From the NCBI GenBank assembly GCA_025055455.1, contig JANWXD010000001.1, forward strand, positions 248,001 through 312,000: a DNA stretch of 64,000 bases, written 5' to 3'. The translations under genes were made by a program, and so were the position numbers. Of this stretch, positions 27,270 through 36,263 are shown one piece after another. The notes under the pieces are model-generated. The model was not told the DNA's origin. It worked only from the letters and a program-made list of their open reading frames with translations, and did no database searches. The stretch comes from Bryobacteraceae bacterium (GTDB lineage: Bacteria > Acidobacteriota > Terriglobia > Bryobacterales > Bryobacteraceae). How positions within the stretch are numbered: position 1 is the first letter of the stretch; every line of letters starts with the position of its first letter.

Positions 27270-28740
27270 CCTGGATTTCCCATTTAAACATTTCAGCGCC
27301 GCTTTGTAATATCGTTCAACGTCTTTATCCATGCGGATTTCAGCGCGATCCAACCCTTCTGGAGAGCCAAACCCAATGGGTGACAAACACAATCAGCCGT
27401 TTCAGCTTTCCGGCAACGCTGCTTTGAAGATCGATTTCCCAGGATCGCGGGTCACTTCCGATGGCGGCCTGATTCGAGTGCGCGAGTTGGACGAACGACT
27501 CGGCTTCGGGGAGCTCATCGAACAGCGTCCGAGCGACTCGCGCCGGGGCAAGAACACCCAGTTTCCCTGGGCGGATCTGTTTCGCCAGTCGGTGTACAGC
27601 CGCTTGGCCGGTTACGAGGATGTCAATGACGCCGAGCGCCTGAGTCAAGATCCGACCTTCCGGCTGATCGGCTCGGAGAAGATCTGGGAGCGCGGCGCCG
27701 CCCTGACTTGCCGGTTGCAGTCCTTCGAGACCGACATGCTGGGGGAAGAGCACAACTTCGCCGGCTTGGCGCGGATCAACCGGGAGCTGATCAGCAGAGC
27801 AGAAGCTGTCGGCTCATCGCAGCGGGTGGTTCTGGATATGGATTCCACCGAGATCCCGGTCCATGGGCAGCAGGACAACCGCGCCTACCATGGTCACTTC
27901 GAGTCGACCCGCTAGCATCCGCTGCTGCTGTTCAACCTCGAGGGAGACTGTCTGGCGACCAAGCTGCGGCCGGGCAACGTCCACAGTGCCGAGGGTTGGG
28001 AGGAACTGCTGCTGCCCGAGATCGAGCAGCACCAGAGGCAGGGCAAGCAGGTGGTGTTCCGGGCGGACGCCGCTTTCGCCCAGCCGCAGATCTACGAGGC
28101 GTTGGAAGAGCGGGGCGTCAAGTACGCCATCCGGCTGCCGGCCAACAACTGCCTGGAGGGCGACATCGCCGAACTGCTGACGCGCCCGCTGGGACGGCCG
28201 AGCCACAAGCCGGTGGTGCGCTACAAGAGCTTCCTTTACCAAGCCGAGAGTTGGACGAAGGCCCGGCGGGTAGTGGCCAAGGTAGAGTTCCACTTTGGAG
28301 AGCTGTTTCCGCGGGTGGGTTTCATCGTCACCAACCTGGAGACGGACCGCCGGGCGGTGGTGCGGTTCTACAACCAGCGGGGCACAGCGGAACAGTGGAT
28401 CAAGGAGGGCAAGCAGGCCGTCAAGATGACGCGCTTGAGCTGCCATCGCTTCCGGCCGAACGAGGTGCGGCTGTGGCTGAGCCGGATCGCTTACAACCTG
28501 GGGAACCTGTGGCGGCGTCTGGCTCTGCCGCTGCGCGTCGGCAATTGGTCGCTCATCAGCCTGCGACAACCATTGGTGAAGACGGGCGGGCGGCTCATCG
28601 AGCACGCGCGCTATTACTGGCTGTTGCTGGCGGAAGGTCACTTGACGCGGCGGCTGTTCGGGGCGATGCTGCGGCGGATGGAGGCGTTGCCGGTGCCAGC
28701 CGGATAGCTGGGGCCACGCTGGAGCAAACTAGATTCAAGG
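27270..28740 (+). mobile_element. IS1380-family insertion element remnant, ends approximate
   Basis: The element is defined by its transposase gene. The limits are approximate: the right edge is placed at the ACTAGATTCAAGG sequence, because its reverse complement CCTTGAATCTAG resembles the CCT-rich ends of this family. The left edge is placed at CCTGGATTTC. The two ends match only weakly and I find no direct flanking duplication, so the boundaries may be wrong. It sits next to a tRNA-Thr gene. Confidence 0.45.
27376..28707 (+). pseudogene. IS1380-family transposase interrupted by an amber codon
   Basis: A 443-codon frame of a DDE transposase of the IS1380 type. Segments are VTSDGGLIRVRELDERLGFG, the first catalytic Asp region VVLDMDSTEIPVHGQQDN, GKQVVFRADAAFAQPQI (second Asp region) and GTAEQWIKEGKQAVKMTRLS with the Glu. 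A TAG stops the frame at 27913-27915 in EST-R-stop-HPLLLFN, where the family has EST-C-Y-HPLLLFN. A TAC to TAG change plus TGC to CGC explains it. The frame continues open without a shift to 28707. The gene is probably dead, unless amber readthrough occurs. Upstream ATG codons exist, but the start at MGDKHNQ gives the family N-terminus. Confidence 0.88.
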
Positions 28741-29049
28741 GCGCGGCAAAGGGTGAGGTGTCTGTGGAAGCGCCCTTGGGACGGCGATTTTCGGTGATCG
28801 AGCTGCGGGGAGCCGGCGGGAGCACCCCATCCACGGGCAGGCGGAGGCTCGGGGCGCGCAAACAACGATGCGGGGCTTGACGCGTGGGGGGGAGAGATAT
28901 CATCAATTTGTCCGGGAGTCGATAACGGAAATCCCGGCTTCCTCATTCCACCAGCAGTTGTGCTACAGGAGCCCAACGGAGGCATCATTCACACGTGGGT
29001 CGTTCCCTTACTGATCGAGGGTGTGCACGTGAGCGAGGTAATTCCAAGG
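28741..29049 (+). other. Gap after the insertion element, nothing recognised
   Basis: About 310 bases. The open frames through this stretch are arginine/glycine-rich and not family-like. It should contain the promoter of the exported ADP-ribosylglycohydrolase-like gene, but no convincing box stands out. Confidence 0.4.
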
Positions 29050-30639
29050 ATGAGAGTGGTTGGTTTCGTATTCACGCTCGGTTGCGCGCAGGCGGTTTTC
29101 GCCTCGGGCGTCTGGAAAATGACGTGGAGCGATTATCAGGATCGGGTCCAAGCCGCTTGGACGGCCCAAATCGTCGCCACTTTGATGGGCCTTCCTTTTG
29201 AAGGCCGGGTTTCCTCGAGCCGACAGGTATGGGTCACGGGTTATCCCGCACGCGGACCTCGCAGCCCGCTGGAGCTCGGGTGGGCCCCCGTAGATGACGA
29301 TTACTACTACGAGCTGGTTGCCCTACGTGCATTTGAAAGATACGGGCCGCACATGAGTCTCGACGAACTGGGCGAACAGTGGAAGGAGAACTCCGCTGGC
29401 TCGTGGGGATCGAGCGAGCAGACGCGATGGTTGCTGGCCCGCGGCATACCCGGCAGTCAGACAGGGCACCCACGCTACAACCGCTGGTGGTGGACCATCG
29501 GCCCCCAGTTCAGCGCAGATCTCTACGGCATGATCGCGCCCGGGGACCCGAATTTGGCGGCGCAACTAGCGTCCCGCTACGGCCGCATCAACGGACATGC
29601 CGAGGCGGTGGACGGGGCGGTTTTCATAGCGGGCATGGTCAGCCTCGCGTTCCGGGAGAAGGATCCGCGCCAGATCGTGCGCGAGGCGGCGCGCCTGATC
29701 CCGGCTTCTTCCCCCTACCGGCAATGCTTGAATCTGATGCTGGCGCTGGCCGAAGAAGGCCGATCCGAAGTCGATGTGCTCCAAGCGATCCAAGATCGCT
29801 GGCGGTTCGAATATCCCGCGATAAACAATGCAGTGGCCAACGGTGGTCTCGTCGCCGCCAGCGTATGGTTCGGTGAAGGAGACTTCCTCAAGACGGTCAA
29901 CGTCGCCTTCCGCGCGGGAGATTTTTCCGATGCCGATTGCAACGCGGCCAACGCAGCGGCGGTGGTGGGTGCGATGCACGGCATGAAGGGCTTGCCCGCG
30001 TCCCTGGTGGAGGTTCTCAACGACCGGATACGTGGCGCTGAGATGGGCGGGGTTCAACTGACTCCCCCCGTGGATGAGCGCATCTCCGACATCGCGCACC
30101 GCATTGCCGCGCTGGGACGGAAAATTCTTGCCGCAAACGGTCACAAGGCTGGGAAGGAGCTCTTAGAAGTGACTTATCAGCCGGCCCGGGAATACTCGGG
30201 AGAGCGCTTTCAGCTGGCCGATTTGATGCAACTTTGGAATCCCGACTGGAGGCTCGAGAGGGCGGGTTTCGGCGGGTATCGGGGCACGAATTGTACGCGA
30301 TTGACCTACCTGGACGGCGAGATCCTCGCCACTTGGCCGCGGGACGAAAGCCGCGGACTCGTGTTGCGCCGCACCCTCCGTTTGCCGACGAACGCGCGTC
30401 TTGAGCTCGAAGTGGGTGCGGACAAAGGATGCGCCTGGCATTTGGATGTCTTTGTCGACAACTCCCAGGTTTTCACCACTTTGGTAGAGGGTGCCGGCCA
30501 AGCGCGTTCCTGGCAGACGGTTCAGGTAGACCTCACGGAGTTTGCCGGTCGTGAGGTCGAGATTCGTCTTATTCAGCGCACGCTGATCCCCGGGCGCATT
30601 GCGGGCAACGCATACTGGAGGAATCTGCGAGTGCGTTGA
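29050..30639 (+). CDS. Exported ADP-ribosylglycohydrolase-family protein with C-terminal beta domain
   Basis: A 529-residue protein when started at the ATG at 29050, which gives a signal peptide (MRVVGFVFTLGCAQAVFASG). A GTG at 29029 is an alternative start. The ADP-ribosylglycohydrolase fold occupies about 25-370. The metal-site pattern is kept in degenerate form: VDDDYYYELVALRAFE at the first site and SDADCNAANAAAVVGAMHG at the second. Residues after about 375 form a beta-rich domain (LERAGFGGYRGTN, AWHLDVFVDNSQVFTTL, EVEIRLIQRTLIPGRIAG) resembling carbohydrate-binding sandwiches. Export argues against a role in intracellular protein de-ADP-ribosylation; a glycan or nucleoside-like substrate is more likely. 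Substrate is unknown. Confidence 0.8.
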   Translation: MRVVGFVFTLGCAQAVFASGVWKMTWSDYQDRVQAAWTAQIVATLMGLPFEGRVSSSRQVWVTGYPARGPRSPLELGWAPVDDDYYYELVALRAFERYGPHMSLDELGEQWKENSAGSWGSSEQTRWLLARGIPGSQTGHPRYNRWWWTIGPQFSADLYGMIAPGDPNLAAQLASRYGRINGHAEAVDGAVFIAGMVSLAFREKDPRQIVREAARLIPASSPYRQCLNLMLALAEEGRSEVDVLQAIQDRWRFEYPAINNAVANGGLVAASVWFGEGDFLKTVNVAFRAGDFSDADCNAANAAAVVGAMHGMKGLPASLVEVLNDRIRGAEMGGVQLTPPVDERISDIAHRIAALGRKILAANGHKAGKELLEVTYQPAREYSGERFQLADLMQLWNPDWRLERAGFGGYRGTNCTRLTYLDGEILATWPRDESRGLVLRRTLRLPTNARLELEVGADKGCAWHLDVFVDNSQVFTTLVEGAGQARSWQTVQVDLTEFAGREVEIRLIQRTLIPGRIAGNAYWRNLRVR

Positions 30640-30970
30640 TCGGCAGCCAAGGCGGCCCGAAAACGATCGGTAAGGTCGCGCGGAGTGTCGGCGGCAAAGT
30701 TCACGCGCAGACGCGGCGGCCAAGCTTATTGCGATCGAGCGAAACCCTCGACACCTCGGGCAGCGTGGGCGCCGCGCACCTTGACGGAGCAAATATAAGC
30801 TTTTCCCACACGCCGACCGCTTTCCCGACGCGCTTGGATCAGGACTCGTGCGGCCAGCTCCTTTTGCACCAAGTACCAACTCGCGGGCCGAACGGTTGCT
30901 CCGACACGACCCATGCGCCGAGGCGCGGAACGTGATCTACTTGCGCCACGTGACAGGGTCGCTTTTTCGT
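30640..30970. other. Intergenic gap, nothing recognised
   Basis: About 330 bases between the convergent ends of the ADP-ribosylglycohydrolase-like gene and the fused glycosyltransferase gene. Several frames run through it, but none resembles a protein family. No strong hairpin with a T-run was found. Confidence 0.4.
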
Positions 30971-33298
30971 TCAGACGCGCTTGGCGCGCAGCAGTTCCCG
31001 GTAGCTTTGCGCCAGCCGCTCGGTGACCCGTCGCGCATCCCAGTTCGCCTCCACCTCGGCCCGGGCCCGCTCCGCCATCCGCGCCGCCGCCTCCGGATCG
31101 TCGAACAGAGCCAGGATCTTCCGGGCGAAGGTCTCCGCATCGTCGGCCAGCGCGCACAACTCGCCGTCCCGCTCCGCCAGCCCCTCGGCGCCCAGACGCG
31201 TCGACACGACCGGAATGCCCGCCGCAAAGGCCTCGAGCAGCTTTACCCGGACGCCCGAGCCGAACAGAACCGGACACACGAAGACCGCATAGCGGCCCAG
31301 GGGCTCGCGCACATCCGGAACGCAGCCCAGCAGTTCGACGTGGTCGGGGTCCGGAAAGATGTAGACCGGCGGCGGGTCGGAACCGGCCACCACCAAGCGA
31401 GCCTCCGGCCGGGCGCGCGTGACGAGCGGCAAGACCTGCTCCAGGAACCAGCTCAAACCCGCCTGATTCGGTAGGTGGCGGAAGCTGCCGACGAAGAGCA
31501 TGGTGCCCGGCTCGCGGCCCTGCGGCCGGAAGCAGTAGCGGGAAGTGTCCACGCAGGCGCGCAGGCCCGCAGCGGCCTTGCCGCGGAGCGACGGTGCAAA
31601 GGAGACCAGAAAATCGGCGTTGCCGGCCGTGCAGGTCTGAACGGCGTCCAGACGCGGCAGCGCGCGCGTTTCGTAGTGCAGGGCGCGCAGGTATTCGAGG
31701 AGCGCCTTGAGCTGCGCCGACACGCCACGCTGGCGCCGCCAGCCCCGCGCCACCGACTGAAAGTAGATGTCGTGCTCGAACAGCGCGGTCGCCAGCCGCT
31801 GGAACTCGCCCGCGTACTGCGCCAGGGGCGTGTATTCGAGCTGGACGATGTCGATCTCCTCCAACAACGTCTGGCGGTGGATGAGCCACTCGAAGTCGGC
31901 GCTCGCGAATTCCCGGACGGCGTGAGGCAACAGCGATGCGGCCCGCGGCGGCGCGTGATTCTCCTTGACCGGAAGCTCGAGGGTGGCGCACCACTGGCGC
32001 AGAGCGGCGTGAGCCGCGCGCTCTTCCTCCCGGTCGAGCCAGGCGATCAGGTGGAGTTCGCAGTAGCGGGCCAGCTCGCGCAGCGTCTCGAACATGAAGA
32101 CGGCGCCCCCATGGGTCGGCGGGTAGATGGGGTACGGCGAAACGAAAAGCACGCGGGGCCGGGCGGGGAGTTCCTTGGGCGCAAGGAACCGGTCCCGGAA
32201 GTAACCGCCTAAGGGTCGACGGAACGCCTCGGCGTCGGAGATGACGGCGAGACTGCGCGCGCGCCAACGCGAGCGGAGCGCCTGCGGTAGTTGCCCAGCG
32301 GCCCGGCGCCAGGCCGCTAGCGTGGGCCGCTCGGGGGACTCTCCCGCAAGCCAGCTGACCAGCGCGCCACACCACGCCAGGGCCAGATGCGCGACCAGCC
32401 GCCGCCAGTCATGGATGTTTTTCCAACACCACAGCAGGAAATTCTTAGCGAGCACGGCCTCGATCTGGGCCGCCGTGAAGCGCCGCCCGATGGTGCCGCG
32501 GTGCTCGTGCCAGACGACGCTGGCCGGCTGGTAGAGCACCTTCCAGCCGCGCTTCCAGGCCAGATAGCCGAGGTCGTTGTCCTCCAGATAAAAGGGGCGA
32601 AACAGGGGATCGAAGCCGCCGAGCTCGAGGAACTTGCCCCGGTCGAAGGCGCAGGAGCCGCCGCCGCCGTAGGCGCAGGGAAACAGCCGGTTGACGGCGT
32701 CGTCGCGGCGGTGCCGCACCCGTAGCATCCCATCCTGCCACCAAATCTGCGTCAGACCCGTTTCCTCGCGGCGCTTGTCGGGATCCGAGAAGAAGATCTG
32801 GCAAGAGACCGAAAAGACCTGCTCGTCGGTGAAGCCTTCGAGCAAGGGCGCCAAAAAGTCCGGCGCCACGCGCATGTCGTTGTTGAGGAGCACCACGATG
32901 TCGTGCCGCGCCGCTCGCACGCCGGCGTTGGAGGCCCCGCCAAAGCCTTCGTTGCGGGCGAGGGGCACCACGCGAACCTGGGGAAACGCCGCGGCGAGAA
33001 ATTCCGCCGTGCCGTCCGTGGAGGCGTTGTCCACCACGAGGATCTCGTTGTCCGGATTCACTCCCGCGGCGGCGATGACCGAAGGCAGGTGCTTTGCGAG
33101 CAGCTCGCGCCCGTTCCAGGTGGGAATGACGATACTGACGGCGGCGGTGGACGGCTTGCGGTTGGCGGGCGCGCGCCGGCGGCCGAACAGCAGCCAAGCC
33201 AGATCGCACAATGCCAGCGATATGCCGGTAACGAGGACCAGCACCGGGGAGACCACCGCCAGCGGAAGCCCACCGAGCAGGCGCAGCAGACGCCGCAT
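30971..33298 (-). CDS. Fused GT2 + GT4/GT1-type glycosyltransferase
   Basis: A 775-residue protein started at 33298, two bases after the upstream methyltransferase stop. Residues 1-40 include hydrophobic segments (LPLAVVSPVLVLVTGISLAL). A GT2 domain follows at about 45-310: VSIVIPTWNGRELLAKHLPS, VDNASTDGTAEFL, VVLLNNDMRVAPDFL (the DxD-like NDM) and DPLFRPFYLEDNDLGYLAWK. After a linker the second half, from about 370, has a GT-B fold: RVLFVSPYPIYPPTHGGAVF, MLFVGSFRHLPNQAGLSWFL, and GSGVRVKLLEAFAAGIPVVS with the nucleotide-sugar Glu region. One chain therefore adds two sugars or two linkages. Neighbours suggest surface polysaccharide assembly. Confidence 0.9.
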   Translation of the reverse strand: MRRLLRLLGGLPLAVVSPVLVLVTGISLALCDLAWLLFGRRRAPANRKPSTAAVSIVIPTWNGRELLAKHLPSVIAAAGVNPDNEILVVDNASTDGTAEFLAAAFPQVRVVPLARNEGFGGASNAGVRAARHDIVVLLNNDMRVAPDFLAPLLEGFTDEQVFSVSCQIFFSDPDKRREETGLTQIWWQDGMLRVRHRRDDAVNRLFPCAYGGGGSCAFDRGKFLELGGFDPLFRPFYLEDNDLGYLAWKRGWKVLYQPASVVWHEHRGTIGRRFTAAQIEAVLAKNFLLWCWKNIHDWRRLVAHLALAWCGALVSWLAGESPERPTLAAWRRAAGQLPQALRSRWRARSLAVISDAEAFRRPLGGYFRDRFLAPKELPARPRVLFVSPYPIYPPTHGGAVFMFETLRELARYCELHLIAWLDREEERAAHAALRQWCATLELPVKENHAPPRAASLLPHAVREFASADFEWLIHRQTLLEEIDIVQLEYTPLAQYAGEFQRLATALFEHDIYFQSVARGWRRQRGVSAQLKALLEYLRALHYETRALPRLDAVQTCTAGNADFLVSFAPSLRGKAAAGLRACVDTSRYCFRPQGREPGTMLFVGSFRHLPNQAGLSWFLEQVLPLVTRARPEARLVVAGSDPPPVYIFPDPDHVELLGCVPDVREPLGRYAVFVCPVLFGSGVRVKLLEAFAAGIPVVSTRLGAEGLAERDGELCALADDAETFARKILALFDDPEAAARMAERARAEVEANWDARRVTERLAQSYRELLRAKRV

Positions 33299-33300
33299 CG

Positions 33301-34425
33301 TCAGGACCGGCGCGCCTGGGGGCCGAGCCCGAGGCGACGACCGAGGCGTACCCAACGGGAAGCTTGGTAGCGGCTGAGCTCCACTTCCAGCGCACGCATC
33401 TGGCGCTGGAGGTCAAACGCCCAGTTGGTCCGCTCTTCCAGCGTCCGTTCGGTCCGATGCAGCACTTCCACGCACTGCGCGAGCTCCTGGACCTTGGCCG
33501 CCAGCTCCCGGTCCAGGCCGAGCGCCCAGGCGATCTTGCTTTCGAGCTCCTGCTGCAGGCCGGCGATCGTGGCGCGGGCTTGTTCCAGCTCGCGGTCCAG
33601 TCCCTGTGCCCAGCGGTTGTGTTCCTCCAATTCCTGCTGCAGAGCGAGGTGCTTGCGCCGAAGCGCGTCCAGCTCCGACTCGAGCCGCGCGATGTGAAGC
33701 TGCCGCTCCCGCAGCAGGTTGGCGCGGCTGGGCACGTAAACGAACGTGGGGGTACCCGTTTGCGGGGCGCAGGCGCAGACGGCCAGAAAAAAGTGGGCCT
33801 GCTCGGGATCCGGCTCGGCGGCTTCCAGACGCGCCTCTACCGCCGCGCAGGGACCGGTCGGGGAAAACACGACGGCCGCACCGTGATTCTGGAGGAAGAT
33901 CGTGAGGTGAGGGAAGACGGCGGCCAGCGCCTCGCGAAACTCGGCGTAGTCGAATTCGTGGCGGTGGTGGGGATTGGGACCCGCCCCGGCGCGGGCTTCG
34001 GCGTAGTAACGCCGGTTGGGCGTCGAGATCAGGGCTTGGCCGGTCGGCGCCAGGACACGCCGGAGCTCCTCGAGCAACCGCGGCCAATCGTCGAGGTGTT
34101 CGATCACTTCGAACGCCACGGCCAGATCCGCCCAGCCGGTGGGCAGCGGGAGGGCCTCGCCGGCGCCCACCACGAACGCCAGATTCGGAAGGGCGTACCG
34201 TGCGCGCGCGTAGTCCACGGCTTCTGCACAACGGTCGACTCCGACGACGAGTCGGGCGCTGCGGGCCAGCTCGGCGGCGCCGTAGCCGGTACCGCAGCCG
34301 GCATCCAAGACGCGCTTGCCCCAAGCCAGCCGGGACGCGAACAGATAGCGGGCCCAGTGCTCGTTCCACAGGTCCGGTTCCACTTGGCCGGGGGTGACCC
34401 GCTCCCCCGTAAACTCACCGGGCAT
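33301..34425 (-). CDS. SAM-dependent methyltransferase with C-terminal coiled coil
   Basis: A 374-residue protein. Residues 1-190 form a class I methyltransferase: VLDAGCGTGYGAAELARSAR (SAM motif I), DLAVAFEVIEHLDDWPRLLE (motif with EVIEHL) and LISTPNRRYYAEARAGAG. Residues about 225-350 are a long heptad-like region rich in Leu, Glu, Arg and Gln (RQLHIARLESELDALRRKHL and several turns alike), so a coiled coil is predicted. The end is basic (RLGRRLGLGPQARRS). In E. coli O9a, WbdD combines a methyltransferase with a coiled coil that caps O-antigen and measures its length. The neighbouring Wzt-like ATPase supports that analogy, but WbdD also has a kinase domain not seen here. The start overlaps the ATPase stop by 11 bases. 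Confidence 0.85.
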   Translation of the reverse strand: MPGEFTGERVTPGQVEPDLWNEHWARYLFASRLAWGKRVLDAGCGTGYGAAELARSARLVVGVDRCAEAVDYARARYALPNLAFVVGAGEALPLPTGWADLAVAFEVIEHLDDWPRLLEELRRVLAPTGQALISTPNRRYYAEARAGAGPNPHHRHEFDYAEFREALAAVFPHLTIFLQNHGAAVVFSPTGPCAAVEARLEAAEPDPEQAHFFLAVCACAPQTGTPTFVYVPSRANLLRERQLHIARLESELDALRRKHLALQQELEEHNRWAQGLDRELEQARATIAGLQQELESKIAWALGLDRELAAKVQELAQCVEVLHRTERTLEERTNWAFDLQRQMRALEVELSRYQASRWVRLGRRLGLGPQARRS

Positions 34426-35728
34426 GAGCCTCCGCGGGGACGCCGCGCGCGGTCAAACGGCGGTTCAGTTCGACGCGGCACGGCAGGTGCAAGTAGCCGT
34501 AGATCTGCCCTTCGGAATGCCCCATCTGGACCACGACGGCGTTGTCAATCCAGTCGCACATGGTGTAGCTGGTGAGTGTGCCGTCGGCGATGGCCGGCGA
34601 GAAGGAGAACTCGGAGGGATAGAACTCCGGCACGTCCACGTGGAAGTCCACCGTGTAGACGTCGCCCGGCCGCATCGGAGGCAGCTCGAAACCCTCCCGC
34701 GTCGTGTTGGTGCCGGAAAAGTCAATCCCGAGGTGGTTTCGGAGCATGAAACCCACGATGGGCCGCGCGATATCGTCGTGGGCGCGCACGCTGATCCGCA
34801 CGATGATGCGCGACAGCGGTTCGATCACCTGAAGCGGTTGGCCATAGGCATCTAGCACGGCGATTCCCAGCACTTCGGCGCGGCCGTCGCCGTAGCGGTG
34901 ATCAATATTGGGGATGCCCTCGACGACCTCGGGCGCCCGCACCGGGCCTCCGGCCGCCTCGGCCGGCCGCCGCTGCCGCAACGCAAGGTAAGCGGAGTCT
35001 TTCTCCACCATGGCCGCCAGGTACTTGGCCACGACCTTGTCGGTGTCACCCAACTCGCGAATGCGGCCACCGTCAAGCCACAGTGTCCGGTCCCCAAGAG
35101 CTTTGACGTCGCCGGTGGAGTGGGACACGAACAGGATCGTGATGCCGCGGGAGCGCAATTCGTGCACCTTCCGCATGCAGCGCTGGCGAAAGTAAAGGTC
35201 CCCCACGGCGAGCGCCTCGTCCACGAGCAGGATTTCCGGATCCACGTGAATGGCCACGGCAAAGGCCAGCCGCACCACCATTCCGCTTGAATAGGTCTTG
35301 ACGGGCTGGTTGATGAAGTCGCCGATTTCGGCGAATTCTTCGATGTCCCGGTAGCGGCGGTCAATTTCCTTGCGGGAGAAACCCAGGATGGCGGCGTTGA
35401 GGTAGACGTTCTCGCGACCGGTGAACTCCGGGTTGAAGCCCGAGCCGAGCTCGAGCAGCGCCGAGACGCGCCCGTTAACCTTGAGCTGGCCGGTGGTGGG
35501 CGGGAGGATGCCAGCCACGAGCTGCAGCAGCGTGCTCTTGCCCGAGCCGTTTTCCCCGATGATACAGAAGGTCTCGCCCCGGCGCACCTCGAAGCTCAGA
35601 TCGCGGAGCGCCCAGAAATCCTTGTGGTAACTCCGGCGACGAAAACTCACCAATTCCTTGAGTCGGTCGCCCGGACTTTCGTAAATCGGGTAACTCTTGG
35701 AGACCTCGTGGAATTCAACCGCATTCAC
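34415..35728 (-). CDS. wzt: Wzt-type ABC ATPase with polysaccharide-binding C-terminal domain
   Basis: A 437-residue protein. The N-terminal ATPase is complete: Walker A GENGSGKST, signature YSSGMVVRLAFAVA, Walker B PEILLVDEALAVGD, and switch His in ILFVSHST. The variant signature and the length match the Wzt/TagH group that exports O-antigen or teichoic acid. Residues after about 290 form the Wzt C-terminal beta-sandwich (VLGIAVLDAYGQPLQVIEPL, then FELPPMRPGDVYTVDFHVDV and FSPAIADGTLTSYTMCDWID), which in E. coli O9a recognises the capped polysaccharide end. The partner permease Wzm is not encoded next to it in this window. A TATACT box about 100 bases upstream is a possible promoter. Confidence 0.92.
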   Translation of the reverse strand: MNAVEFHEVSKSYPIYESPGDRLKELVSFRRRSYHKDFWALRDLSFEVRRGETFCIIGENGSGKSTLLQLVAGILPPTTGQLKVNGRVSALLELGSGFNPEFTGRENVYLNAAILGFSRKEIDRRYRDIEEFAEIGDFINQPVKTYSSGMVVRLAFAVAIHVDPEILLVDEALAVGDLYFRQRCMRKVHELRSRGITILFVSHSTGDVKALGDRTLWLDGGRIRELGDTDKVVAKYLAAMVEKDSAYLALRQRRPAEAAGGPVRAPEVVEGIPNIDHRYGDGRAEVLGIAVLDAYGQPLQVIEPLSRIIVRISVRAHDDIARPIVGFMLRNHLGIDFSGTNTTREGFELPPMRPGDVYTVDFHVDVPEFYPSEFSFSPAIADGTLTSYTMCDWIDNAVVVQMGHSEGQIYGYLHLPCRVELNRRLTARGVPAEAHAR

Positions 35729-36263
35729 GAGCGCACTCCCTACCGGTGAGGAGCACGATACTGAGGAGGAGAATACAAGAACGGGGCGACCCTGTCAATC
35801 CTGAGCGTGATGCGACACCTGCATCAGATATAAGTATAGGGCGGCCGCCGAGTGGTGCTACCAACCCCTTGCCGGACCTCCCTACTGTCCCGGGGCAGCC
35901 GGCTCGAGCCCTTTGTCGCGGTGCACGTTCCGCGGCGCCTGCGACCCCGTCGTGGATCGTTGTTGGCGTCTACGGCTTCGGCCGGGGCCACCCACTCGAA
36001 AGCCGCCCTACGAATGTGTGCGTCCTTTAGTCCGACTTCCTCCTTGCGTGAGCGATCCCCTTTGTCGAAGATCGCGTTGCCCCGCGCTTTGCGGGACGGT
36101 CGCCGTTGCCCTTGCGGCTCGGCTTCCACCTCTAATATGGATCCAACGGCGCGGCGCTGTCAAGATCTGATTGCGGGCCTCCATTCCGCCGCGCAGTCGT
36201 AGCCGGTGCGAACCTTCGAGAAACGATCGAACCGGCATCGGCCGCGGCGCTAGACTGGAAGAC
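35729..36263. other. Long intergenic region, nothing recognised
   Basis: About 535 bases between the divergent wzt and M1 peptidase genes. It is uneven in composition, with an A/T-rich patch (ATATAAGTATAG) that on the minus strand reads TATACT and could serve wzt. Near the right end TAGACT precedes the GTG of the peptidase by seven bases. A 101-codon minus-strand frame crosses it, but I see no family resemblance. Wzm would be expected around here and is absent. Confidence 0.5.

Noticed and set aside
26967-27392. Minus-strand frame of 141 codons across the tRNA-Thr
   Set aside because: It is the well-known false frame read antisense through a tRNA (RRESNPRPSDYKSDALPAELRQ-type string); the rest has no family resemblance.
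24800-28900. Search for a CRISPR array beside cas6
   Set aside because: No series of repeats with regular spacing was seen by eye around the gene or elsewhere in the window.
30726-32375. Minus-strand frame of 549 codons
   Set aside because: It is Arg/Gly/Ala-rich and lies in another frame of the fused glycosyltransferase gene; high GC content produces such shadows.
35824-36129. 101-codon minus-strand frame in the wzt/M1 gap
   Set aside because: Charged, low-complexity product without family resemblance, start site or promoter.
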